Part shown: one piece after another, positions 9,600-16,590 of the stretch
Position numbering within the stretch: position 1 is the stretch's first letter
Layout of the letters: the number at the start of each line of letters is the position of its first letter
Origin: Myroides oncorhynchi
Lineage (GTDB): Bacteria > Bacteroidota > Bacteroidia > Flavobacteriales > Flavobacteriaceae
NCBI RefSeq assembly: GCF_020905415.1
Contig: NZ_JAJJMP010000001.1
Coordinates: 3,049,501 to 3,113,500 of the forward strand
DNA length: 64,000 nt
Direction: 5' to 3'
Made by a program: the position numbers and the translations under genes
The notes under the pieces: model-generated
What the model was told of the DNA's origin: nothing
What the model saw: the letters and a program-made list of their open reading frames with translations, nothing else
Database searches by the model: none

Positions 9600-10370
9600 T
9601 ATCCCTCTTGGACACCATACCATTATGTACACAATAATCCGATTAATTTGATTGATCCTACAGGAATGGAGAGTGAAGACTGGGTGAAAAGAGAAAAAAA
9701 TGGAGGAACTGAATACTTTTTTGACCCAGATGTACAAGGAAAAAATGCAACAGAATCTAAGCATGGAAAAGGATCTCATGTAGAAAATGGATCATCACTT
9801 GTAGGAAAGTCTAGTCAAGGAGAGAAATATAGGTATACTTTTAATAGTGATGGATCTTATTCAAAAGGAGGAAGTATGGTTAATAGTAGAACAAAAACAG
9901 AAGGAGGGTCTACGATATATCAGTATTGCAGTAGTTGTTTGGATCCTCAAACTTTATATCAACAGTTTGGAGGAATAGGTGGACTTACATATCCAGGTGG
10001 GGATAATCCAAAAACATATGGAGGAAAAGATGATTATTCATTTGTTCCATCATCGCTAGTAGAATTTCCCGCTATACAACATGACTTGGCATATGATAAG
10101 TTAGGAATTACAGGTGCAAGTGGACTGTTAATGGATAGAAGTGCAATCTCGGCAGATTGGACCTTTGTAAATCAACATATATTTTTGTCTCAATCAGGTC
10201 TTTTAAGTCCCACAGATAGATTCAAATCGGATCTTTTAGGGTTTGGTTTAGGAGCTGCTGCGACTCCAAAAACATTGTTGAATTTTGTCTTGCCTTCTCC
10301 AAAATATAACTATCCATATACGCCAGAACAACGAGTTTTAACAAATATAGGTATGTCTAATTTTAGATAG
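8199..10370 (+). CDS. Truncated RHS (orphan) cassette with phospholipase A2-like tip
   Basis: 723 aa. It starts inside the YD-repeat region, without a signal peptide or the DUF6443 start, so it is unlikely to be exported by itself. The RHS core lies at about residues 448-490 (ARNYDAAIGRWMNVDPLAEK...NNPINLIDPTGM). The tip of about 233 residues is unrelated to that of the upstream gene. It has YCSSCLDP, then EFPAIQHDLAYDKLGI (His about 628) and ISADWTFV (about 650-656). The HDxAYD plus downstream Asp pattern recalls secretory and parvoviral phospholipase A2 cores, so a membrane-lipid-cleaving toxin is inferred. The next gene, 5 bp downstream, is a likely immunity protein. The cassette is probably a silent donor; the ATG at 8199 may or may not be used. 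Confidence 0.7.
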   Translation: MLYDYNSRILRSYTKNYLEGYTQVDTKYTFTGLPLKVTTKHKRDNLVTDVQQIEENFVYDHAERLLHQTHKVNSLAEVVLFENVYDELGALEKKRVGGKRSGTTPTTNTFLQELQYKYNIRGWLTEVNNISNISQLNNGKSTLFALKLNYNKPEQNSSGVKGLYNGNITEQIWKSSLDNKRRSYGYVYDGANRLVLGSFKAPDLGSASTANLYDEKLAYDKNGNILKLDRNGASLAGVVTTIDKLNYGYEPGSNLLSTVRDASGNQEGFKQVNTSGIDYGYDEFGNLTSDKHKKITKIKYNHLNLPVEISFGTDKIEYIYTSSGEKVQKKVTDKGIVTLTDYLGGFQYVKGKLSFFPTAEGFFNTETNTYVYQFKDHLGNIRLSYSDKNTDNTIDASEIIEETNYYPFGLAHKGYNQKNDALMKDYKYQYNGKEKQEELGLNYYDYGARNYDAAIGRWMNVDPLAEKYPSWTPYHYVHNNPINLIDPTGMESEDWVKREKNGGTEYFFDPDVQGKNATESKHGKGSHVENGSSLVGKSSQGEKYRYTFNSDGSYSKGGSMVNSRTKTEGGSTIYQYCSSCLDPQTLYQQFGGIGGLTYPGGDNPKTYGGKDDYSFVPSSLVEFPAIQHDLAYDKLGITGASGLLMDRSAISADWTFVNQHIFLSQSGLLSPTDRFKSDLLGFGLGAAATPKTLLNFVLPSPKYNYPYTPEQRVLTNIGMSNFR

Positions 10371-10375
10371 TTTTT

Positions 10376-10921
10376 ATGAAGAAAATGGTTCGATTTTTAA
10401 AAATATTGATTAGTTTGTTAGTTGTTATTGTTATTATTAATTTTTTGTATTCTTTGTTTATGGTAGGTAGCCATCCTTATGCAGAACAGTATATTTTAAA
10501 TGTTTCGGAAGATAAAACTATAAATGAGATACAAAAATTAAAACAAAGAGAGTTTTCATTACAAGTACCATTAGATAGTTCATCTTTTGGAGGATTAATT
10601 GATGAGAGAAATGGAAATATGTATTATGTGTATTTTTTATTAAGAGATGGAAAAACAGTAGTATTGTGCTATGTAAAAAGAATAGATGATTACACTACTA
10701 CTTTGGGATTGATATCTGTAGGAGAAGGATCTCGATTTTTAAATAATAGGACAATTAATGCACGAAGTTATTTTTTGTTAAGAGATTTAAGTAGAAATGA
10801 AAATAAACAATTTAAGAAAGATTTAGAAGAACAAGTTTTAGATAAATTGAATATTAAATGGAAGAAAAATAGATGGTGGTATAGTATCTTTCCAAGATTT
10901 AAAACTAAATTTCCCCAATAG
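10376..10921 (+). CDS. Putative membrane-anchored immunity protein
   Basis: 181 aa. A single strong N-terminal membrane helix (about residues 8-28, ILISLLVVIVIINFLYSLF) is followed by a soluble domain of about 150 residues with no family I recognise. It starts 5 bp after the orphan RHS cassette and ends before a terminator, the normal immunity position. A membrane-anchored protector would suit a phospholipase-like toxin, but that link is inference. The gene appears intact although its toxin cassette is truncated. Confidence 0.55.
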   Translation: MKKMVRFLKILISLLVVIVIINFLYSLFMVGSHPYAEQYILNVSEDKTINEIQKLKQREFSLQVPLDSSSFGGLIDERNGNMYYVYFLLRDGKTVVLCYVKRIDDYTTTLGLISVGEGSRFLNNRTINARSYFLLRDLSRNENKQFKKDLEEQVLDKLNIKWKKNRWWYSIFPRFKTKFPQ

Positions 10922-10944
10922 AGAAAGTATTTATTTATAGAAAC

Positions 10945-10977
10945 AAGCCCCCATAATTAGAATTGTTGGGGGTTTTG
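10945..10977 (+). terminator. Rho-independent terminator of the RHS locus
   Basis: AAGCCCCCA and TGGGGGTTTT form a GC-rich stem around a loop of about 13 nt, with T's following. It lies 24 bp after the last immunity gene. Confidence 0.75.
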
Positions 10978-10981
10978 TATT

Positions 10982-11179
10982 TTATAAAATAGATTGAATT
11001 TTTCTTTTAGCAATAAATGCATCAATGACCGAAAAGATGTGATTTCGATCTGTTTCTTCAAACTTAGACACTTCTAAAATACGTAAACTGGTATATTTAT
11101 CAATTAGCACTTCTTCTTTACCTGTGAGGTAATCTAAAGAAACCTCTAAAATATCAGCAATTTTCCTTGCAATCTCAAT
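10982..11179 (-). pseudogene. 3' remnant of an XRE-family (HTH) regulator
   Basis: The minus strand encodes about 65 C-terminal residues (IARKIADILEVSLDYLTG ... DAFIAKRKIQSIL). This is the usual end of an HTH_3 repressor followed by its dimerisation tail. The frame runs into the IS66 left end at 11179/11180, and no HTH-coding sequence is visible beyond the right end of the IS. The N-terminal DNA-binding half is therefore lost. The open frame continues into the IS to an ATG at 11281, but that part is IS sequence. Confidence 0.7.
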
Positions 11180-11195
11180 GTATCCGCCCGAGCAA
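11180..11195 (+). repeat. IS66 left terminal inverted repeat
   Basis: GTATCCGCCCGAGCAA matches the right end in 13 of 16 positions, with further partial similarity (ACAT) inwards. It abuts the truncated XRE remnant. Confidence 0.75.
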
Positions 11196-11251
11196 CCACA
11201 TATTTCATAAGCTAATGTAAGATAGTAAGTTTGTTTCAAATAATAAATTAG

Positions 11252-11536
11252 ATGAGCAAACAAGACAAGATGTACTCTCATGTAGAGGATTGGAAATCAA
11301 GTGGATTAACGCAGTCAAGATACTGTGAAAGTGTAGGAATTAAGTTAGCAACCTTTAGTTATTGGGTAGTTAAATATAAGGCAGAGTCAACACAATTAGA
11401 CAATAATTTTATAACTGTAACAAAAGGTCAAGTAACCAATAGTCAAGAATATGAGATTGTGTATCCCAATGGTGTAAAGCTACGTGTACAAACGGATAAT
11501 CTTAGCGAACTATATTCATTAGTAAACTTAGTGTAA
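11252..11536 (+). CDS. tnpA: IS66 accessory protein TnpA
   Basis: 94 aa. The N-terminus (YSHVEDWKSSGLTQSRYCES...LATFSYWVVKY) is the helix-turn-helix signature of the small IS66 TnpA protein, needed for transposition but not carrying the DDE active site. The C-terminus has YPNGVKLRVQTD, also typical. The stop codon overlaps the tnpB start by one base (TAATG), which indicates translational coupling. The gene appears intact. Confidence 0.85.
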   Translation: MSKQDKMYSHVEDWKSSGLTQSRYCESVGIKLATFSYWVVKYKAESTQLDNNFITVTKGQVTNSQEYEIVYPNGVKLRVQTDNLSELYSLVNLV

Positions 11537-11874
11537 TGTTTAGTTTGAGTAGTTCCAATCAATTTCATTTGTATAGGCAGGCTTGTGATATGCGCAAGAG
11601 TTTTGATAGTCTTTGTGGGCTTGTTCAGAATGAGCTTAATCAAATAGCTCATAATGGAAGTGTCTATATATTTATCAATAGACGCTGTAATCAAATGAAG
11701 CTCTTGCATTGGGAAGCAGGAGGCTTTGTACTATACCACAAACGCTTAGAACAAGGAACTTTTTCCTTTCCTACGCATAGTAAAGCTCAAATAAGTTGGA
11801 GTGATTTAGTGCTTATGATAGAGGGAATACAGATTATAAAAAGCAGTCAAAAAAGAAGGTTTTTATTGAAGTAA
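11536..11874 (+). CDS. tnpB: IS66 accessory protein TnpB
   Basis: 112 aa, the usual size of IS66 TnpB (Orf2-like family). Typical motifs are present: ACDMRKSFDSLCGLVQNEL, VYIFINRRCNQMKLLHWE and GGFVLYHKRLEQGTFSFP. It is coupled to tnpA by a one-base overlap and followed about 50 bp later by tnpC. It appears intact and functions only together with TnpC. Confidence 0.9.
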   Translation: MFSLSSSNQFHLYRQACDMRKSFDSLCGLVQNELNQIAHNGSVYIFINRRCNQMKLLHWEAGGFVLYHKRLEQGTFSFPTHSKAQISWSDLVLMIEGIQIIKSSQKRRFLLK

Positions 11875-11923
11875 AACACGTGCAAACCTTGTGTATTCTG
11901 GGGCTTTATCGTATATTTACTCT

Positions 11924-12503
11924 ATGGAAATGGACTTAGAAAACTTATCGAAAGAACAACTTTTGGCGCTTTTAACTAAAGCTCAAAAGACTATTTCCAT
12001 ACAAGAAGAAAGGGTAGTTAAGGTTGAGCAAAAAAACAAGAATCTACAATATTTACTTGACTTATATCGTCGAATGCAATTTGGTCAAAGTAGAGAGCGT
12101 TTTGCTGTAGGTCCCAATCAAATGGAACTTCCTTTTGAGGTTAAACAAATAACGAAAGAAGCACAGGAAGAGGTAATTAAACAAGAGATTACTTATTCTC
12201 GCGAAAAGAAGAAACATCCTGGAAGAGCTAAACTACCAGATCATTTACCTGTTGAAGAAATAGAAATACATCCTGAAGGAGATTTGTCTGAAATGGTTTG
12301 TATTGGTAAAGAAACTACAGATGTATTAGGTTTCATTCCAGGGCATTTTAAAATAAAACGTTACATCCGATATAAATACGCTACTAAGGATAAAGACAAT
12401 GCCTAAATTAGTATTGGATTACTTCCAGAGCGAATCATCGATAAAGGAATACCTTCAGAAGGATTATTAGCTACAATACTTGTAGACAAGTATGTAGATC
12501 ACC
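11924..12503 (+). pseudogene. tnpC: IS66 transposase tnpC, 5' exon (interrupted)
   Basis: The ATG at 11924 (MEMDLENLSKEQLLALL) is preferred to the upstream GTG at 11891. The sequence holds the N-terminal coiled coil and the FGQSRERF motif of IS66 transposases. An in-frame TAA at 12404-12406 ends the frame. Reading on in the same frame gives GLLPERIIDKGIPSEGLLAT...DKYVDH, the expected continuation, so the TAA is a nonsense mutation and not the natural end. The exon stops at 12503, where the group II intron begins; joining C12503 to TT at 14390 restores DH-LPLYRQ. Confidence 0.85.
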
Positions 12504-13044
12504 GTGTGCCACGAAAGTGTGCTGCATAATTATATATACGGCAACTATGCTGTACTAAAGATGAGGGTAGGCCCCTCGAAATCTGTTTTGCAGGAATTGG
12601 TTTCAAACCACCTCATGCTGCATTAGTCAAAAGCTTTTGTAGTGAGCGATGAAGGAAAAGGCTCTTTAAAGAGTCAGGTGACGCTGTTGGAGACGACCGA
12701 AAGGGAACCGTTGATGAAATGTCGTAAACGTAAAGATGATGTCAAAACCAAGGATAGGTGATTGCTTTGGGACTAGTCAGGGATGCATCTGTTTACTGCC
12801 CTGACGGCATCCGGCACAAAGACGGCGTGAACTACAGTGAGGCTTTAGTATGGAACGTGGGAACCTATGTATTGTTTTTAAGAGAAAGGCACAAGTAGTA
12901 ACCCTACAAGGCTGAAAGTATCGATACGTTACATAGGGGCGGATTGACTGGTAGTAGTGTTGAAGCATCTGTAATGGATGTGGAGCGAAGCGGTCAACTT
13001 ATTCTGCTAATTGAATTAATCAACCGGAAAACTGGGAGGAATTT

Positions 13045-14312
13045 ATGCAAAAGGCAAAGTCATTTATTATTTCAAAACACCTTGTAATGGAAGCGTGGAA
13101 TCGCATTCGTTCCAATGGTGGAAGTGCTGGGATTGATAATCAATCTTTAAAGGATTTTGAGAAGAATCTTAAAGATAACCTTTATCGAATCTGGAACCGT
13201 ATGTCCTCGGGCAGTTATATGCCATCTCCTGTAAAGCTTGTAGATATTCCAAAGAATGGAGGAGGTACTCGACCGCTAGGGATTCCAACGGTGGGTGACC
13301 GTGTAGCTCAGATGATAGTAGTTTTACTTTTAGAGCCAGAATTTGAGAAGGTTTTTCATCAAGATTCTTACGGTTATCGTCCCAGGCGCTCAGCTCATGA
13401 CGCTTTAGCCTCCGCTCGACAAAGATGCTGGAAGTACGACTGGGTATTAGACATGGATATCAAAGGATTCTTTGATAACATCAACCATGCACTTTTACAT
13501 AAAGCACTTGTACGGCATACTAAGGAAAGCTGGATGTTATTGTACATTAAAAGATGGTTAGAAGTTCCTTACATGCGAGGGAATAAGGAGCTAATTGAAC
13601 GAACTAAAGGTGTTCCTCAAGGTTCAGTCATCGGTCCAGTATTAGCAAATCTCTTTCTTCACTACGCTTTTGACACTTGGATTACTCGGAATTACCCAAT
13701 GGTACCTTTCGAACGTTATGCAGATGATACAATTTGTCACTGTAGAACACAAGAACAGGCTATCATGATGCAACGAGTTGTTGAGGAGCGTTTTAGAGCC
13801 TGTGGACTTGAATTGAACGAAACTAAACTAAAACAAAGATTGTCTACTGTAAAGATTCAAACAGGAGAGCAAATTTTGATCAGATTCAGTTCGACTTTTT
13901 AGGATATACCTTTCGACCTCGTAAGGCAGAGAATAATGCGAAGAAATGTTTTCTTAGCTTTTTGCCTGCGATAAGTAGTAAGGCTAAGAAGAAAATAGGA
14001 GAAACTATGCGCTCATGGTGGCAAACAAGTCGAACGGACAGAAGAATTGAAGAGCTTGCATTATGGTTAAATCCAACTCTTCAAGGGTGGATTAACTATT
14101 ATGGTAAGTTTTATAAAAGTCAACTAAATGGTTTGTTTAATCGACTCAATCAACGACTTGTAATCTGGGTTACGAAGAAATACAAAAGGTTTAAAGGTCG
14201 GCGAACTCGTGCAAGGAAATGGTTAGGTATATTTGCAAAGAATCATCCTAATCTATTTTCACATTGGCGATTTGGTTTGCGACCAGCAAAACCTATTGAA
14301 TTGACTGGATAA
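13045..14312 (+). pseudogene. ltrA: Group II intron reverse transcriptase/maturase, frameshifted
   Basis: The first frame (13045-13902) holds the RT domain with GGSAGIDNQ, RPLGIPTVGDRVAQM, YGYRPRRSAHDAL, DMDIKGFFDNI, VPQGSVIGPVLANLFLH and the catalytic YADD near residue 225. A tandem duplication CTAAACTAAA (13823-13832) then shifts the frame. Deleting one 5-bp unit restores TKIVYCKDSN...FDFLGYTFRPRKA, which runs on into the maturase domain in the frame that ends at 14312 (NPTLQGWINYYGKF). No HNH endonuclease domain follows. The start at 13045 is supported by GGGAGGA at 13034-13040. The protein is expected to be truncated, so any splicing would need a maturase supplied in trans. Confidence 0.9.
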
Positions 14313-14314
14313 GA

Positions 14315-14389
14315 AAAGCCGTATGAAGCGAGAGTTTCACGTACGGTTTTGTGAGAGATTTGGGGTGAAACTCCCCTTATCTACTCGAC
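14315..14389 (+). ncRNA. Group II intron domains V and VI
   Basis: Domain V (14315-14350) shows the AGCCGTA...TACGGTT stem with a GAGA tetraloop, close to the bacterial group II consensus, including the catalytic AGC. Domain VI (14351-14389) contains the GGGGTGAAACTCCCC hairpin followed by an A-containing segment that ends in AC. These domains place the 3' splice site. Confidence 0.85.
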
Positions 14390-15342
14390 TTCCGCTATAT
14401 CGTCAGAAGCAACGTTTTTCAAGAGAAAACATCGATATAGCTTCTTCTACAATAGATGGTTGGGCAGCTCAAAGTATGGATGCTTTAAAACCACTATATG
14501 AAAAGCTTGTGATGGATATCAAAAACGAAGGGTATCTTCAAGTAGATGAGACAACCATCAAAGTCTTAGATGAAAAGAAAAAAGGGAAGACACATTTTGG
14601 TTTTTATTGGGTGTATCATGCGCCTATATCTAAACTCATAATGTTTAATTACAGCCCCACACGAAGTGGTAGTGCTGCACTACCTGTATTGGGAAACTTC
14701 AAAGGTTACCTTCAGACGGATGGCTATTCTGGCTACCTTGCCTATGGAGCTAAGTCTGGCGTGACTCATCTTGGTTGTTGGGCACATGCTCGTCGTGAAT
14801 TTGAAAGGGCTCTTGATAATGATAAGATAAAGGCTCAATATGTATTGGTAGAAATACAGAAACTATATGCCGTGGAGAGAAAAGCAAAAGAGCAAAACTT
14901 AACTCCACAACAGATTAAAGAGCTTCGTCTTGAACAAAGTCTTCCTATCATCAATGAACTTGGTAAATATATGTTTGCTCAAATGAAGCTTACTTTACCC
15001 AAAAGTCAAATAGGTAAAGCTTTTGCTTACTCTCAAACTAGATGGGATAATCTTAGTGCGTACTTATATGATGGAAATCTACAAATAGATAACAATCTCG
15101 TAGAAAATGTTATTCGTCCAGTCAGTCTAGGTAGAAAAAACTACTTATTCGCAGGATCACACGATGGTGCGCAAAGAGCAGCTATGGCTTATACATTCTT
15201 TGCAAACTGTAAAAAGCAGGAAGTTAATCCATACAAGTGGTTAAAATATGTACTGGAAAATATTCAATCCATCAATCACAAAAACATCACAGATCTATAT
15301 CCGCATAATTACAAGAAACTAATTTTACCGTCCGAAGAATAA
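14390..15342 (+). pseudogene. tnpC: IS66 transposase tnpC, 3' exon
   Basis: This encodes the catalytic half: LPLYRQKQRFSRENIDIASS, then the first Asp in YLQVDETTIKVLD, the second in LQTDGYSGYLAYG and the Glu in IDNNLVENVIRPVSLGRKN. GAQRAAMAYTFFANCK and the IS66 C-terminal element follow. The open frame extends upstream to 14323, but bases before 14390 belong to the intron. All DDE residues are intact. The part is inactive because of the intron and the stop codon in the 5' exon. Confidence 0.9.
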
Positions 15343-15365
15343 TATCTAGACCGAACAAGATGTAT

Positions 15366-15381
15366 TTGCTCGGGTGCTTAC
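15366..15381 (-). repeat. IS66 right terminal inverted repeat
   Basis: The reverse complement reads GTAAGCACCCGAGCAA, pairing with the left end. It lies 23 bp after the tnpC stop codon. Confidence 0.75.
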
Positions 15382-15811
15382 TACTTGTTTACATGATCAG
15401 TCCCTTTAACCTATAAATTATCAGTATGACACTAAACGGAGATACATTTTTTTGATTAGTCAGATAAGAAAAAAATAATACTAGAGTGTATAATTATATA
15501 GGTTAGGTGGTTGTATTTAGTTATAATTCAGTTGTGATTGTAATCTTATTTATTCAAACTTAGAATATTTCTAAAATACATACATTAGTTGGGAAACTAT
15601 ATATCTATACTATATTTGTATTAAATACTTGATAAACAGTATTGTAGTTTTTCAACAATATAAAATTTTATAACCTTTCTTTATTTTATAAAAGTCAGGA
15701 TAATCTCAATACTTAAATGTTATTGCCTACACAAAAAACTAATTTATTTTTATGTTAAATAATAATCAATTTAGTTAAGCTTCCAAAGATGAAATAATTA
15801 AGTGAAAAATA
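15382..15811 (+). other. AT-rich intergenic region before the kinase operon
   Basis: No coding sequence was recognised. It contains the promoter at 15589-15618, followed by an AT-rich leader of about 190 nt. The part next to the IS shows no trace of the missing XRE N-terminus. Confidence 0.5.
15589..15618 (+). promoter_or_regulatory. Bacteroidetes-type promoter of the kinase/nuclease operon
   Basis: TTG (15589-15591), a 19-nt spacer and TATATTTG (15611-15618) match the -33/-7 consensus. It lies about 190 nt before the kinase start, leaving a long leader. Confidence 0.6.
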
Positions 15812-16585
15812 ATGAGTAAATTTATTCCACAAACCAGAAGTAATCCAGTTCTATTACAAAAAAAACTAGATAAATTAAAAGCAGAAGTAAGTTTACATGG
15901 TAAAAATATAGATGCTATATCAAAATCACACGATAATCATATTACAATGTTAAGCAATTTTGCTAGACATGATATTAAGAACTCTGTACAAAGTATGGAT
16001 AGTATTCTAAGTACAAATGAATTATACGAGTTTACTGAAAATCATATAGAATCTCTTAAATTAAATCTGAAAATAATTAGAGAGACAATTAATAATTTCT
16101 CACAACTTGTTCCGTATAGTGAAAATAATAATTTTACTTTAGATGAATTAACTATAGCCATAGAGTTACTCAATAGGGAAAGTTTTTACGTGAACAAAGT
16201 CTCTTTTAAGAAAGAGATTCCTGAGGGTGTTTTTAAATTTAATTTACCTTTTCAATCTGTAGTTCAGATGATTAATAATATTATAATAAATGCTATTAAA
16301 GCATTTGAAAATGTAGATGATAAAAAGATAAAATTTCAAGCAGATTTTACAGATGAAAGTTTTATGATAAAAATTTATGATAATGGAAATAAAATTCCTT
16401 TTGATGATATTGATTCAATTTTTGATTATGGTAAATCTTCAAGTGGTGGTTCTGGAATAGGATTATATCACGCACGTTATTTATGTAACTTATATAAAGG
16501 TAAAATAGATATAATTGAATTAACAGATAATAAGGATTACAGTAAATATTTTTTAATAAATTTACCAATAATAAATAATCTCTAA
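15812..16585 (+). CDS. Soluble sensor histidine kinase
   Basis: 257 aa with no signal peptide or membrane segment. A short N-terminal coiled coil (about residues 14-45) leads into an H-box, FARHDIKNSVQSM, with phospho-acceptor candidate His53 in an unusual RHDIKN context. The HATPase part has an N-box (MINNIIINAIKAFEN, about 153-167), a G1 box (YDNGNKIP, Asp190) and a G2 box (GGSGIGLYHARY, 212-223). The kinase core looks complete but there is no recognisable sensory domain, so it probably senses an internal cue or a partner. The gene lies 5 bp before a response regulator-nuclease fusion. Base composition is more AT-rich than the flanking genes, consistent with transfer. Confidence 0.85.
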   Translation: MSKFIPQTRSNPVLLQKKLDKLKAEVSLHGKNIDAISKSHDNHITMLSNFARHDIKNSVQSMDSILSTNELYEFTENHIESLKLNLKIIRETINNFSQLVPYSENNNFTLDELTIAIELLNRESFYVNKVSFKKEIPEGVFKFNLPFQSVVQMINNIIINAIKAFENVDDKKIKFQADFTDESFMIKIYDNGNKIPFDDIDSIFDYGKSSSGGSGIGLYHARYLCNLYKGKIDIIELTDNKDYSKYFLINLPIINNL

Positions 16586-16590
16586 TAATA

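Larger units (their letters stand above)
12504..14389 (+). mobile_element. Group II intron inserted in IS66 tnpC
   Basis: The 5' end GTGTGCC fits the GUGYG consensus and the 3' end CTCGAC ends in the expected AY. Removing 12504-14389 (1886 bp) fuses the tnpC codons in frame (DH + LPLYRQ), which fixes both boundaries. About 540 nt of structured, gene-free RNA domains precede the encoded RT/maturase. Domain V and a domain VI hairpin lie at the 3' end. The sense orientation means splicing could rejoin tnpC, although the stop at 12404 would remain. The higher GC content and a strong Shine-Dalgarno site (GGGAGGA) unlike the host suggest horizontal arrival. Confidence 0.9.
11180..15381 (+). mobile_element. 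IS66-family insertion sequence carrying a group II intron
   Basis: About 4.2 kb in total, or about 2.3 kb without the 1886-bp intron, which is a normal IS66 length. The ends match as GTATCCGCCCGAGCAA (left) against GTAAGCACCCGAGCAA (right, reverse complement); GTA is the usual IS66 terminus. It carries tnpA, tnpB and tnpC in standard order. The flanking 8-mers (ATCTCAAT left, TACTTGTT right) do not match, so no target duplication remains. A deletion or recombination at one side is likely. The element is inactive as it stands because tnpC has a stop codon and the intron. Confidence 0.85.

Noticed and set aside
11180..11281. ATG at 11281 as start of a complete 99-aa XRE-like protein
   Set aside because: The first 34 codons are IS66 end sequence; only the part up to 11179 is regulator-derived.
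12777..12968. Minus-strand open frame in the intron 5' region
   Set aside because: Falls in the structured RNA domains of the group II intron, and the composition is not protein-like.
14323..14389. ATG at 14323 as transposase start
   Set aside because: These bases are domains V and VI of the group II intron; the transposase exon begins at 14390.
15382..15811. CRISPR or repeat array next to the kinase/nuclease pair
   Set aside because: No regularly spaced repeats are present; the sequence is plain AT-rich intergenic DNA with one promoter.
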